DNA of 64,000 nt from Lunularia cruciata (GCA_948567375.1 OX419760.1:11036001-11100000); one strand, 5' to 3'. Shown: positions 39,380-52,812, counted from the stretch's first letter. Notes: generated by a model from the letters alone, not told the origin. Program-made: numbers and translations.

Positions 39380-40780
39380 ACTAACCTAACTGTAGGTCTA
39401 GATGTACATTTGCAAAAGTAAGTATCCCACGTCAAGACTGTGTTTCCTAATGTTCGGGTCTACTCACTCATTTCAAATTCCCAAATAATATGATGATTCT
39501 TGTATAGCACCACCAAATAAGATATGTGTATAAATTGTAGTGATGTATGCCGTTAAATTTCATGCATATTATACTTAGGTTCTAATTCTGAATATCCTTC
39601 ACATAACCAAATATGTCCATATCATTCTTCTTACAAATCAACTTCTTCCTGAATTTTTACATGTTAATTGTCCAGAGCACATTGTGTCAATGGTATAGCC
39701 TATATTTCATCATCCTTTTCAAATATCCTACTTATAGCACTATTTCAAGCTAGTGAATCCATCTTTGGATATGATGGTTCTTTTGCATAGACACAGTAGT
39801 GTAGCAATTGCTTCTTGAGACCCATACGTAATGCCTTTAACCTTTATTATGTTACTACTCAAAACATGAAGAAAGTAAGGGTAATTAAGTACAACTATGC
39901 TATTTAAATTCATAGATTAGAAAGTTAAAAGCTAAAGAAAAATCAACATATAAATAAAGGAATAAAATTAAAGGCACACTGCAGCAAAGACCCTATAAGA
40001 TCAAGTCAAGTTATGTGACTTAACAACCCAAATTCACATCTTGGAGACAAAGGTATACAACAATGAACAACTAGAGCACCTATTCACTTGTCTTAAAGAG
40101 CATACAAGCCAAAAGTTTGACGATATGCCAAACAAGATGCTTGTCAAGTTCACAGATTAGAAGAGTAAAGTCAAACTATTCTTGTTGTTGGAAAAAGGTA
40201 AAGGAAGTTCTTTGTAGTAGTTCTTCATGATAGTGTACAGATTTGTGAGATCACAAAATGCAAAGTAGTATAAGTTTAAAATAAGTTTAAAATGATCATC
40301 GGTCAAGTAGAGTGAAGATGAAATCTTTCAAGCCAAAGATCTTCATGATTATATATTACAAACTCATGACACTTCTTGTGAGCAATCAATTTTGTAGGGA
40401 AAAATTTTGTGATCAGTAGCTAAAGGAAACACTAGGAGTAGAAGACAAAATTGAGAAGTTGATATGGCATTGCTACCTAGGTAATTCTTGAATTATGTTA
40501 GATTGTGATAAGATAAGATATTCAGATAGGGTGAGTGACAAGCAATGTAGATGCAATTAGGAAGACTTCCAATAAATTGTAGCCATTTCATTTCCTTTGC
40601 ATGAGAGTAAGAACATTATAAAGTGCTTTGGTGCAATGTAAATGAATTTCATTCATTCAATGATGGAATCAATTTATTACCCAAAGACCTCTATGATCTT
40701 TTTTGTATGTTGTTTGCATTTTGCATGATGGATTTTTTGCTTGGAATGAGTAGTGGTAAGGAACTTGAAAGAGTAATATA
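39380..40780. other. Unassigned AT-rich DNA
   Basis: Probably old transposon debris. A plus-strand stretch at about 40,015-40,155 can be read as a charged, helix-prone peptide (including DLTTQIHILETKVYNN) but I cannot assign it to a family. Confidence 0.4.
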
Positions 40781-40915
40781 GATGCTAGAGTGAAGAGAAT
40801 CATTCACACTTATCTAGAGTGTTGGATCTCTAGGGTTATGAAAGGTCAAGGCAATGCAATGAGGCGTTAGCAAGGCCAAGAGCATAGTAAAGTGCCACAA
40901 AAACAAAAATCAAGG
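40781..40915 (+). repeat. Dispersed repeat shared with 62,351-62,475
   Basis: About 130 bp in the same orientation as its second copy; both contain TCTAGAGTGTTGGATCTCTAGG and end with CCACAAAAACAAAAA. Its position at the start of gypsy B suggests LTR sequence, but this is not proven. Confidence 0.7.
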
Positions 40916-43900
40916 TAATACAATCCATCCATGAATTCCCCACAAAGGTGAACCCCACAAGGGACATTCAAATCCCTTGTGATCTAAAAGCATTTAAAAG
41001 AAATAAGAAGCATGGAGTTGAGAGACATGCAATGCAACCCATGAGAGAAAAGCTCAAAGAGAATTATACCACCTTGAGACAAAAATAGTAATAGATAATG
41101 ATCTAAATCTTAGGTGTTGGCTCTTGCAAGAAGGTTAATATGAACTCAAAACCATAATTGCCCAATTGTTTCACACCTGAGCTCATGAGAACTTTTTTTG
41201 CAACCTATGTTGACCAAGGAGGAAGATCTCTCAACAAGAAGAGGAGAAGAGACTCTTCAAAACAGGCTTCAAGGGAGAAACTTTGAGTGCCTTTATCATG
41301 CACAAGCTTTGATTTTGGACACCAAAGAAGAATCATTGAATATTCATCATTGATTCTACAAGAAATCTTTGTCAAAGAATTACAGTACAAGGTTTTTTTG
41401 AGTTCAGCTTACAATTCTTAATTCAAATGATTCAAACATCACCACCCAAGTGTAATGCCATCCTCAACCAACAATGAGGAAAATTTTCTTAGCCTTGCAA
41501 TAACTAGAGTAGGATTTTTTTTGTTATTCTCTTACAAGGAAGATTCCACTCCTAGTCTGACCTTTATCATCAAACAAATGGTAAATCATGCCCCCTTAAC
41601 ACAATAAAATAACCAGAAATTTAAAGGGAAAGATGAAGAGGAAGATCCAATACCTTCATGAGGGAGTCCCAAACCATTTTGGTAGCCAACAAAGAAGATG
41701 CAAACACCAACCAACTCCAAATATTCCCATGTTTATTGAGGAAGAAGGTACCAAATCAGTACATGCATCCAGAAATTGTAGAATATTTGCCAATGATAGA
41801 GAGTCAATTCTTGGATTGGTTTTTTACAGTCAATTACAATGAAAATCTGTTTGCCATGCTCAAAAATTCAGAATGCAAACAAAAAAAATGTTGAGGGACT
41901 ACATGGACAAATTTCAAGGTCTCTTAAGATGAGTTCCCCAAAGAGGTGCCATCTTGGGCTATTTGGATGCACAAGTAATGGCATGATTTGGTAGAGGATT
42001 ATTGGCAGAGCTTCATGTCTTTTCCAAGGAACAAGAACACAATATATTGGCCAAGGTGATGAAGCCAGTAGAATTGTATGAGTCAGCCTAATTGAACTCT
42101 TCAAGAAGGTCTACTCATGGTTAAGTTGTGAGTAAACCAAAGCAATGATCAGGCCAAAGAACACCGTCATTATCTTTAGAGTTGTCCAACTTAACCTTCT
42201 TGTTGGAATCTCCATCATTGGAAGATGAAAAAGAGGAACAAATGAACAAAGGAGTAATCAACCACATAAGGTAGTGTTCACCTTGAAGACCTTCATGCAA
42301 CTAGTGACAAAGTTGGAAGAACTCATGAAAGAGTTTGCCAATTTCAAAGTTCAATTAGTTGGGATGAAGGAAAGATGTAAAACTCCCTTGTATGCTTGAC
42401 CTAATATTTGATGTACAACTTGCGGCAAGCCAAGAAATAGAATAGAATGCATGATCACCCAATTTTCCTCATCAATACATCAAGCTGAATGTGCACCTAC
42501 CTAGGAAGATTAGGAGTAGTACATGGAGGAAGATGATCATGTCTTTGCAATACAAGAAATCCCTGCCAACATGACTCTTGCTTCTCCTATGGCCATTACT
42601 TTATATTTACATAAGGAGTACATTACTAATGAGCCATAGAGAAGGATTTTACCTCCAAGGCAAAATGCTACTCCTAGCGCATACTACAATTGCAGAGCCC
42701 TTAGATATTAGTCATTACATTTTTTGGAACCTAGAAGACATATCCCATACACACCATTGTATGCTAACTACAAAAAACTAGGGCATGTGAGGGTAAATTG
42801 TCCCCAACCCCTTGTCCTAGGACCACCAATCAAATTCATACCTACCTACTACCAAAGTGGACACAAATGTGCATTGTATCACTAGGGAAGGACTAGGTGA
42901 AGGAGATGCAGTTCTCTTTGAAGACAATGGTTGGCTAGATCTGGATACCTACTCAAGAAAGAAGAAAACAAGTATTTCTTCTTCATTGGAATCAAGAAAA
43001 TCTCCACAACCAAAGAGGAAGTAGAGCCAACAAAAGAAAATCTTGTCAGCAAGGGAGTTGAAGCTTCTAGCAAATATCAAACACAAGGAGAGTAGGAAGA
43101 ATCATGAGGAGGTACCATTATTAGCATGGAAAAAGACACTCTTATTCTGGATGAAGCTGAAGAAGCCAAAGCACCCAACAAGGTTAGTGCAAAGTATCCT
43201 CCAAACATACAAAGAGAAGTCCAAACCCTCTTAGAAGAAGAAATCTAGAAAGGACAAGTAGGAGAGAGAGCAACTATATTGGAAGGGACTTGACCTCCAA
43301 GAAAATCAATACTTGGACATCATATGAGTATCTTGTAGAACAAGAAGGATGATAAAGATCTTTACCAAGTTCCATTGTTAGCTCAGTTATCTTTGTCACA
43401 ACCAACCATCAGCTTAGTATCTACTACTCCAAAGATAACAACAATGCAAAAGGATGCTCCATGAAATATAGGCAAGGTAGGAGAGCATACAATATAGAGG
43501 TCCTTCCCAATGAAGTCTTCTGCAATGAACAACATACCAATGTAGAGTAAATTTTTTATTAGGAGTAACACAATACAACATTATTGTAGACTTGGGGTAC
43601 TCCAAGTCCAATATCACATTCAGAAAATTTGGGAAGACATCAAGCTATACAAAAAGGAATTAGCCTTGACTCTTTGATGAGTATAGATGAGGAAGCAGTC
43701 CAATCTTATTGCCCTTTATTGGATAGAATTGGAGGACTTGAGATCTCTCAAAGTGAAAATAAAGATATATGGCTATATGGTTTAATTAGTCCCCATTTAT
43801 TCAGGCTCAAGAGTTCATGTCATGATAGAAGAAACAAGTCATAAATTGGGATACATTACTTTTGAACCCACCCAAAAAAATCTCAATTTTTCCATCAAAC

Positions 43901-44901
43901 AAGAAGGAGATCTTTAGGAATGTTGACAAAGATTCCTACCACCATCAATGAAGTGACCTTCCATCTTGATTACATCATCCCTTGTCAGGTCATGAAATTA
44001 TTTTTACTTGATACTAATAGAGAGATTGTGGTTATATGGTGCACGAGTTAGCATAGACTAGAGTCAATGCACACTACCTTTTCCAAATCCAACTTCTACA
44101 AGTTCCAAATGAGTACTAGTATGTTGGAAGAAGATTCTATATCTAGGAGAAATGTAATTATCAAAAGAGGAGTACATCAAAGGAACATCAAATGATACCA
44201 AAGATTCTTTGGGGGATGACATGGTGAATACCTTGAGTTTTATGGGGTAGATGATGAGGCTAAAGAGAGTGATCACCTAAAAATAAGGAGGATAATTTGG
44301 CACTATTGGTAATAAGCCTTGTAAGCCACATAGAGGGCATCATCAAAATTGATGATTATAAGGACGTGATAGTAGCAAAAGGAAGATCATTGAGAATTTC
44401 CAAGTTTGTGAGTGAGGAAGAATACAAAGCTTACACTTGTTCACAAAGTACCAAGATGTGTTTGCTTGGAAGATTGAGCAAATGCCCAGTATTCCTCAAC
44501 AATTTGGTGAACATTGGATAGATTTGGAGGAAGATGTGGAACTAGTTAGACAAAAATAGTATCAACTCAACCTAAAGTACTCATTGCTAGTGAAATAATC
44601 AATTAATAAGTATCTTTGTGTTGGAACATCTTCCCGATGCTTAGTAGTGAATGTGTATCATCCATTATCATAGTGCCCAAGTAGAATATTGGCAAGATTT
44701 GTGTGTGCTAGAATTTTTGGGAACTCAATGTAGAAGGATAATTACCTCCTACTCTTCACCAACACTACTTTGGATCAAGTTGTGGGACATAAATATTGTA
44801 GTTTCCTGGATGGCTTTTTGAGATAGAATCAAGTCTTGATCCAAGAAAAAGATAGAGATACACTACCTTCACTACCAATTGGAGGACATTCTTAAAAACG
44901 A

Positions 44902-45237
44902 ATGCTATTTGGGCCATTTGGTCTATGCAATACAGCTACAAAATTTCAGCAAATGATGAACACCATCTTCAAGAATTACTCACAAAAATTCATGAAAATT
45001 TTTATTGGTGATTTTTGTGTTTGTGGCTGCAAGAAGTACCACCTTTCCTTCTTGAGAAAAACTTTTGAAAGATGTCAAGCAACCAGATTATTCTTACATC
45101 CTAAGAAGTGTTTCTTCATTATGATAGACGGTATCTTGCTTGGTCATTGGATATCAAGCAAATGCATGGAAGTAGACACCAAGAAGATGAAGGTGATTCA
45201 GGCCTTCACATCATTGAGACATTTGAGGGAACTATGA
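44902..45237 (+). pseudogene. Gypsy B reverse transcriptase fragment
   Basis: The longest open piece of gypsy B. It covers the RT palm from GPFGLCN to LLGHWISSKCMEVDTKK. FGLCNTATKF corresponds to the conserved FGLxNAPATFQ segment, and KIFIGDFCVCG to the catalytic KxFIDDFxVYG, with one catalytic Asp lost. Confidence 0.85.
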
Positions 45238-47804
45238 GCCTTCCTTGGCCATGTAGGATGTTACAAGCGTTCATTGCCAACTATGTAATCCTAGTAGTAC
45301 TCCTCACAAAGTTGCTAAAAAAGACCAAAGAATACATATAGGCAAAGGACCAACAGAGAGCCTTCATGGCACTAGTGGAGAAACTAGTCAAAGCACTCAT
45401 GATGAGGACACCTAATTAGGAGAATACCTTTCGGGTGTACACAGATACACCCTCAATAGCAATTGGTGTAGTGCTCAATCAGAAGGACAACAACAAAAAG
45501 GACTACCTTGTAGCTAGTAGATAACTATCTCAAGTTGAGTAGAACTACACCATCATAGGAGAGAATCACTAGGGATGGTATATGCTTATAAGAAATTTGT
45601 TCATTACCTCTTAGGATACAAATTTGTCTTCCATATACACCATTAGACACTTTATCATTTGGTAAAAAAGGCCAAGTTGTTTGGTAGAAAAGAAAGCTAG
45701 ATTTTGCTTCTATAGGATTTCACTTACACCATCCAAGTGAGAAAAGGAACCCAACACATGTCAAGCCAAATGCAAAAATCATAAAAATAGATAATAAAAA
45801 ATGCCTTATCAGTTTAGTTTTTTTCACTTTTTGTTAGTTTTTTCCCTTTTTTGTTGACATTCTCCTTGGGAGCCAAGGTAAAGTCAAACTATAGGTCTTT
45901 TTGCATGATATCTTTGGAAGATTGAATTCTCAAATGGCACAATTGCCTTACATTGCTTGCTAAAGGGCAATTTATGCCTTGTAATTGGTGGACTATTAAG
46001 ATTAAAAAATGAAGCCTTGAGTAGGAATATTTCTCTATACAAGATCAATATCAGCCATAAAAATGAAAGATTTTATTTTGTGTCATGCTTTCATTGAAGA
46101 AATAATAAAGCTCATAAACATAAGCAAAGTGTTATTTCATGAGTAACTAAAAACAAGGAAGAGTGATATAGAAAGGAAACAAGTAAAAAGAAAGACAGTA
46201 GTTACTAGTATTAATGAAAGACTAACATCTTGTCATGACCTAAAACCAAAGACCAGGCCAAGATCTTAGTGGTGATTTTCCATATGAAGATATTTTCTAA
46301 ATTTGACCAAAAAGGAAACATGTTACTCTATGGAATACCAATATCTTTGTATATTGTTGTGCCTCAAAACAAAAGGACCTAGAGCAATGAGTGGTATTCC
46401 TTCACAAGAAAGGTTCCTATCAGCTGAAAAGGACTATCCTATTCAAGATGGGAGGGGACAAAGTACTTTGGTGATGTTTGGAATCCTATGAAGTAGGAGG
46501 TGTGATACAAGCCTTCCACATAGAAGTAGCATGGGACACTTTGCTCTCAAGAACACCATGAAGAAGATCTTAATGACGGGGTACTCATGACCTACAATGT
46601 ACAAGGATGTACACACATATATCAAGAGATGTGATACATGCCAACAAACAAGGATACCAATACGCTCAATGTAGTGGCTCCTCATTCCAATCTTGCCCTT
46701 GGCTCCCTTTGAGAAAGTGGGTAATTAATCTTTTAGGTCCAATCTAATTTGTCACAAAGATCACGCTTAGTACTATGTAGTGATTACATCATGAAGATGG
46801 TTGAGGCCAAAGCCACACAAAGAGATTTTTCTTTTGCAACATCATCTCTTAATATAGATGGCCACTAGAACTCATAAATGATAGAGGATTGCATTCCTTG
46901 AACTTGATAGAGTCTCTCAAGAAGTAAATTCAGATCAAGCATTGGAAGACACACCTTACAACTCAAAGGTAAACTATCTAATGGAGAAAGCTAATACATT
47001 GTTTTGAAAAATCCTAAATGAGGTCATGATGAATTATGCATATGGTTTGGAGACTAAATTACCAATGTAGGTTGATTGTACTATAAGAAGATCACTACAA
47101 AGCAAACTCCTTATTTCCTAGTGTATGGATTCTACCCGATATTGCTTATAGAGTTTAGAGTACTCATGTACAAGATTCTCCCATGTACAGGATTCTCATA
47201 GAAGAATAAATAGTGGAAGAATAAAGTCAATATGTTTGGGTACAACAACTGCAAGGAGAAAATAGATAACTCTTACAAATGTACAAAAAGGAATCAACAA
47301 CAAAGGAAAGAGCATCAAAATAAGTAGATCTAATGTGTATGATTGACCAAGAGCAATATAGTGCTACTATATAATAGTCTAAACAAACAATTCCTTGGGA
47401 AATTATATCTATGATGGATGGGACCATAATAATAGATAAGGTTCACAATAATGGGTCCTTGCAATTGTCAAATTCAGAAGGAAATCTATTTCCCACCCAA
47501 GTGAATGGTTGGCAAGTTGGGTACCATAGCTAAAAGAAATTAAAAATCAAGGAGCAATCCAAATATCCATGAAAGATGGTTACATTTGAGGAAGTGGGTA
47601 CATGGTTACACATCTTTGCACTATTAGTAATTTTTCTTTTTCTTCTTATAAATTTTCATAGAATTTTGAAAGGCAAGGAAGTTGTTAAGGCTCAAATACA
47701 AGGTTGTGCTACTTATTGGCCAAGAAGGTAATCATGCATGAAGATAAGAGGATGACATAGAAAAATCATGGTTTTCCACATTTGAGGATTACAAGGGCAC
47801 ATAT

Positions 47805-47906
47805 CCTTGTGATCATCATTGTGATGTCATCATTGTGATCATGATCCTCATGATTGTGACCTTTGAGATCATGATTCTTGTGATTATGATCCTTGTGATT
47901 GTGAGT
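47805..47906. repeat. Degenerate minisatellite with GTGATTATGATC-like units
   Basis: About 100 bp of imperfect units of roughly 18-20 bp. Read on the minus strand it would encode a His-Asn-Asp-rich peptide (HNHKDHNHKNHD), but that frame has no other gene character. Confidence 0.75.
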
Positions 47907-48150
47907 GAGGTCCCAACAAAAATGCTCCTTAGGACAAAGTTTGAATGAAATATACATTATTAAACAATATCAACTTAAGATATCATTGGCTTGATAGTCA
48001 TTAATTCTTGGAAAATTCAAACAACTTGAATCCATCTCCAACTTGAAAACAAAAATCAATAAGTGTTTGCATGTGCCAAAACACTTACATATATGAACAA
48101 CAATTTTTCACCAAAGACATACCCATTGAACTCCAAAATCATTGGCCCTA

Positions 48151-48600
48151 TGTCACGCCATTTGTAGTGTCTCATCTAGATGCTTGGACATTGGAGTTCC
48201 AGTAATAATAGTTAGAGGCATTTTGGCAGTTACTCATAGACTACTTTCCGGTGGTCAGATTTCAGGTTTAGAGTACTGACTTTATGGCAGGGCCCACTGT
48301 CACTTGCACCATCCGCACCATTGGGTGTGCTATCAGCGGGACCGTTGGGAGGAGACCTAGGTTGAAATCAGGGGTATACCTTGGGAGTGCAACTCTAGAG
48401 AGCTCACTTCTCTGATGTTGAGCCTTTGAGTTCTTGGGTAGAGTGGACAGAAAGCCGGTGAGCGTCACCTGGAGTCTCTTAGCTAGAGTGGGTGTGGCTT
48501 GACGGTAATCAGTGCCCTGTTGTTGGCAAGTTGTTGAGGATCAGATCAAGTATTGATTTGAGTTTGTTTGATTTGAGTGGTAAACAATCTGATTACATCA
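48151..48600 (+). repeat. Gypsy A 5' LTR (plus copy)
   Basis: Begins TGTCACGCC at 48,151 and aligns to about 48,600 with both LTRs of the minus copy. The 3' limit is uncertain, because the minus copy's 3' LTR diverges after a sequence like TGATTACATCA. A PBS was not identified with confidence; TGGTATCTCC at 48,647 resembles a methionine-tRNA PBS but is poorly matched and displaced. Confidence 0.8.
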
Positions 48601-49220
48601 GAGAAGTGAGTCAGGGGGAAATTGGGTGCAGGAACTACAAGTGTTGGTGGTATCTCCAAGCTTGGTAGATCGTGGTGTCTTGATTGCATAGTTCAAATTT
48701 CCTTAAGAGAGTGTGTGTGCGGAAGCACTGGCAAAATTTGGAGCCAGGGAAGAAGCAATTTTCAAGCGGTAGCTGTGATTTTGAGCTCAGGACCAATTTG
48801 TTGCGAGTTGGGCTCAGAAAGTCAAATTGAAGGTGGAGTTGGGAGCAGATTCTCACGAATTGAAGACTGGACGAAACCGATTTTTCCAATTTGGCTCGAG
48901 TGAAGAGTTAGCTGAGGATTTAGTGGTGAACCATTTTTAGGGATTTACATCAGATTTACATCAGATTTTATGTCAGATTTTGTGAAGGAGTTACGTCAAA
49001 TTTTGGCTAAAAGAACTTGAAACTGATCCTCGATGATCCTCATAGCTTAGGAAGTAGATAGGTACTCCAATTATGTCAAATGCCAAATTATGGCAGAGTC
49101 GGTCCTGTGTTGATTTATGAGATGGAGGATTGTTGTTTACCATTCTTGTGATTGGATCACCTCCATTCTTTGCTTCCTATTTGTGCACCGTGTTTGTGTG
49201 AGGTGCCCTAAATTTTGAGC

Positions 49221-49260
49221 GTTGGTGCTCTGGTGTGCTCTGGTGTGCTCTGGTGTGCTC
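49221..49260. repeat. Decamer tandem repeat
   Basis: Three perfect units of TGGTGTGCTC (49,231-49,260) preceded by one variant unit. The minus copy of gypsy A has only about one unit at the matching place near 25,990. Confidence 0.9.
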
Positions 49261-49440
49261 TCAATAGTGAGACTAGAGTGATGACCAGTCAAACTTTCTT
49301 TGTTTCTCTCTGATTAGGTAAGAAGTGATGACCTACAGACCGTGAGAATACGTGTTGTGATGGCAGGTTACAGGTTGCCCTTGCCCCTAGTGTAGTTGTC
49401 TTGGTTAGAGATACATTAGTGGACATTGTTCCGTTAGTTT

Positions 49441-49525
49441 TGGCACTTGATAGTGCTTGGTTGGTGTTGGCACTTGGTGGTGTTGGGTTAGTGTTGGCAC
49501 TTGGAGGTGTTGGCACTTGGTGGCG
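49441..49525. repeat. TTGGCACTTGG minisatellite
   Basis: The core TTGGCACTTGG recurs four times with variable GGTGTTGG spacers inside the gypsy A leader. The open frames across it are repeat artefacts. Confidence 0.8.
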
Positions 49526-49602
49526 TACTTGCTGTTGCAATTGTGGTTACTTTGTCACGACGGAGTTCTTTGGGGATTCCAGAGGAGATAACCCTGCAAT
49601 AC

Positions 49603-50293
49603 TGTGAGCCAGCCTATCTCTCACTTAGGATGAACCTCTAATGGTTATTATGGTAGCGCACCATGGACTAAGAAGGCAAGGAACCCCAACTCCATCATAC
49701 TCCTCCAAAGCTAACACTCCAAGACTCAAGACATTGCGCACTAGAGAATTCAATGAGAGAGAGATAGTTGCAAATGAAAGGATGATGAGTACCTCCTCAC
49801 CCCTTGTTTATATACTTGTGAAATAGTTACATACCAGAGTTACTAATTACTGGAGTAACTCAAGTTACTAGGCTAAAAGTCAAGTAAAGTCAAAAAGTAG
49901 AAAGGAATATCCATTCACATGGGCATATTCCACTAGCATGTGATATTATCTTGACCCAACCACTAAGTCAAGGGTTCCTTCACATGGGCTATCCTTGGAC
50001 TAAAGAAGAATCCAAAACAAAAAGGCTTGCGGGCCCAAGAGTTCTCAACTCTTTCCTCAAAGCCAAACACTTAGGAATAATACCAAGTCAACACACTAAA
50101 ATCCAAAATAGTGGTGCTCATCTTTTCTACTTCCTCTAAAGTAAGGTCCTCTCTATCTTAGCTATGACTAACTTTAGCTAACCATGACTAATATAGAGCC
50201 ATCCTTTATCTCTATATAAATAATATCTCTTAAGTACTTGTAATACCAAGCTAAATATCACAATACCACACACATGCACAAATGGGTGTTACA
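49603..50293. mobile_element. Solo-LTR-like insertion inside gypsy A (plus copy)
   Basis: About 690 bp are present here and absent from the matching site of the minus copy (near 25,715), where the flanking sequences are joined. It begins TGTGAGCC and ends TGTTACA, the TG...CA termini expected of an LTR, and carries TATATAAA at 50,213-50,220 near its right end, as a promoter in an LTR would. No coding capacity. A clean target-site duplication could not be seen. Confidence 0.7.
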
Positions 50294-50350
50294 TTATGCA
50301 GTGGGTTTACTTGGAGTGGCACTCGGTATCAACCTGTATCTTAGGTCCCA

Positions 50351-52370
50351 GTGAGGGAGGAGATTGGCTCTGAGTTGGAGTTTGATACAAGAGCTGATTC
50401 AATTGAGAGTGCACTTGGTGTGTCCGCACCGTTATTGTGGGACATGGACAAGATTTATGGGGCCTCCAAAGGCCCTATGCATTACTCTGGTATAGTGGGT
50501 ACCATTGAGTTGGATGACTTCATCCAAGAGTTTGATAGTTGGTATGATCTGCAGCAGATGCGGGTCCCAACTTTGTTTACATCCTTCATGGTATGGAAGG
50601 GATTGTTTCAGCATCTGGAGGGTCCGTTGATGGATGACTACCATGAGTTCAAGAGAGCTCATTTGGAGGAGATCGAGTTATGGAGATAGTATTGGTCTCC
50701 GAACTATGTCTCTATCACTTCAGGTTTGGTGGCCAGGAGTAGATTGGCTGTACCTATGAGTTCTAGCTCAACTAGTGGAGGTGCACTAGCTGGAGATAAT
50801 GCTACTACGAGGAGAGGTATTGCTATAGGAGGTGGTGTGGTATCGGGGTTTAACCCCATGGTAGAGTTCTTCCTTTGTTTGAGACAGAACTACTAGGGAG
50901 TGCGGATTGACAAGTTGAGGAGCTTGCAAGAGTTCCAGCGAAAGGCTGGAGAGAGCCTACGAGAGGCATACACTCGCATGAGGCGGCTGATCTGTTTCAC
51001 TCAGGGAGTTACTGAGGCCCAAGCAGTCCACTTTTGGTATAGGATATTGGATAGGGAGTCTTGATGTAGAGTTCATGATGCTACATTGTTGCATGCTACT
51101 TCACCTACTTTGGTAATGGTCTTTGGTTTGGCTGAGCATATTGAGCTCAACATGTTGGAGGAGAGGGTAGTGACATCTGGATTTGGTAGGGAGACCTCAT
51201 CCACGGCTGTGACTTCTTCTAGAGTGTAGGAGAGTGCACCACGCCCAGTTGGTTTTCAAGGACAGGGTGGACAGCCTAGATCCTATGGAGCCAGTGGAAG
51301 ACCTATTGTAATTAGACCCTTACCTTCATTTTTGGGTCAGCAGCAACCAGTGAGTGGTAGTGTTGCTTGTTGGACTTGTGGTGGACCTCACCGTAGAAGA
51401 GAGTACTCAGGGCAGCAGACCTGATACCTTTGGTGCTTCACAGCCAGCACAGAGGCAGTGTGAGCATTGCCACAGATTTGGTCACACTAGTGATCGGTGT
51501 TTTGACCTACACTTGGAGTTACGGAGTGGTAGGGATGTTATGGCAGGTAGTAGAGGAGCTCAAGTTCATAGAGGACAAGGTGGTAGAGGTGGTGGTAGAG
51601 GATCTACACCTAGTAGGAGTGCAGTACCTGCCCTTACTTCTGATACAGCTATGGCTACTCGGATTAAGCAGTTGGAGCAAAGATTGGCTAGTATGGCTAT
51701 TGCTCAGAGGAGATCAGATTTGGGTGCTGAGGCTTCCAACCATATGCTGGTGACAGAGATGCTTTGGATTTCATGTGTGAAGCAGCACAAGTGGATGCAT
51801 TTGCAGTAGTGACTAGGAGTGCAGTATGTGCTCTAGAGCCTAGAGGAGCATCAATGGAGTTGGACCCACAGAGAGGAGAGGTTAGGAGACAGATCAGACC
51901 TCCCTAGTCTTTCATGCTATCTAAGGCATTGTAGTCGACATCCATGGTTCCTAGACGTCCCAGTGTAGGTGTGGTAGGTGGTGATGGAGTGCATGATGGA
52001 CTACTTGCTAGTCAGCCACCTGCTACTACACAGACTGAGTCTAGCATGATGTTGGGGGCGGCTCAGCTGATTATGCGGCATCCTTTGTTTTCAGCTAGTG
52101 ACATGTTTACACTGGGAGTTGACCCAACCCTAGTGTTCCGGTTGGCTACCACGCTTTGTGAGAGTAGGGATGATGCACTTCCTACTACTAGAGTAGAGGT
52201 GGTTGGTAGTGGAGTTCACTTGGTTGAGGAGCTTGGGATCCATTCAGCAACCAATGGTTTGCGGCAGGCAGTAGCGGCTAGACTAGAGGAGTTGCTAGCT
52301 AGACCGGCCTTTGAGAGAGTGTGGTTTACACCTAGTGTTGTTCCCTTGGATAACCAGAGGGGGATTTTCC
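50351..52370 (+). pseudogene. Gypsy Gag with CCHC zinc knuckle (plus copy)
   Basis: The retrotransposon capsid region is readable at 50,870-51,070, including FQRKAGESLREAYTRMRR and FTQGVTEAQAVHFWYRIL. A first Cys-rich segment, CWTCGGPHRRRE, lies near 51,370, and a complete zinc knuckle CEHCHRFGHTSDRC (CX2CX4HX4C) at 51,459-51,500. These lie in different frames, so at least two frameshifts are present. In-frame stops occur at 50,687 and 51,062. Gag forms the virus-like particle and the knuckle binds element RNA. Confidence 0.85.
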
Positions 52371-52375
52371 ATTTG

Positions 52376-52737
52376 GTGGGACCTTCAAGGAAGGTCTATA
52401 CACCACCTAGAGAGTCTTGTTAGACTCTGGTGCACAGCCCCTTATATTAGAGAAGGCTGCAATTGTTGGTCTGGAGTTACGGAAGACCGATGTGGAGAGG
52501 TGTCCATTTCAAATCCAAACATCTCTAGGTGGTGGTTTGACACGGAACATCACACGTGTGGAGCTTGTTGTCCAGGTTCAACTTGGTCATCCGACTGATA
52601 GCTCAATGGTGAGAGCTCAGGCTATTGCGACAATAGCTGAGTCATATGATGTGCTAGATGGGGAAGGAGTGTTATACCCCATGGGTTTCAATATTGACTA
52701 TTGGGAGGAGACAGCCTCCTATAGACCAAGTTGGTAG
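52376..52737 (+). pseudogene. Gypsy aspartic protease (plus copy)
   Basis: VLLDSGAQPLILEKAA contains an intact D-S-G active site (52,423-52,431). The domain continues to about 52,690 (PMGFNIDY) and is in the same frame as the methyltransferase that follows, with stops at 52,408 and 52,735. The protease normally cuts the polyprotein, so the methyltransferase would presumably have been released, or left fused, by it. Confidence 0.82.
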
Positions 52738-52812
52738 TCTGGTGAGGGACAGGTATAATGCCTACTAGTACACTTTTGTAGTGGCAGTCTTGGCGCACTA
52801 TAGTCTAGGACC

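Larger units (their letters stand above)
40781..47700 (+). mobile_element. Ty3/gypsy family B retrotransposon, heavily decayed
   Basis: Gag-like pieces lie at 41,630-42,370, including PNQYMHPEIVEYLPMIESQF. Reverse transcriptase is readable at 44,902-45,237: LFGPFGLCNTATKFQQMMNTIF and FIGDFCVCG at the catalytic box, where [YF]IDDF is expected, so the first Asp is Gly. The connection to RNase H follows, with AFLGH at 45,240 and FRVYTDTP near 45,430. Integrase is traceable from 46,640 (CDTCQQTR) through NLLGPI at 46,725 and RGLHSL at 46,890. Stops interrupt nearly every 30-60 codons. Terminal repeats were not paired with confidence. Confidence 0.75.

Noticed and set aside
39280-40780. Possible gene in the AT-rich stretch before gypsy B
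   Set aside because: Only scattered readable peptides, no splice-consistent set, no family match.
48647-48664. TGGTATCTCC-like primer binding site for methionine tRNA
   Set aside because: Poor match, and displaced from the apparent LTR end; mentioned only as a possibility.
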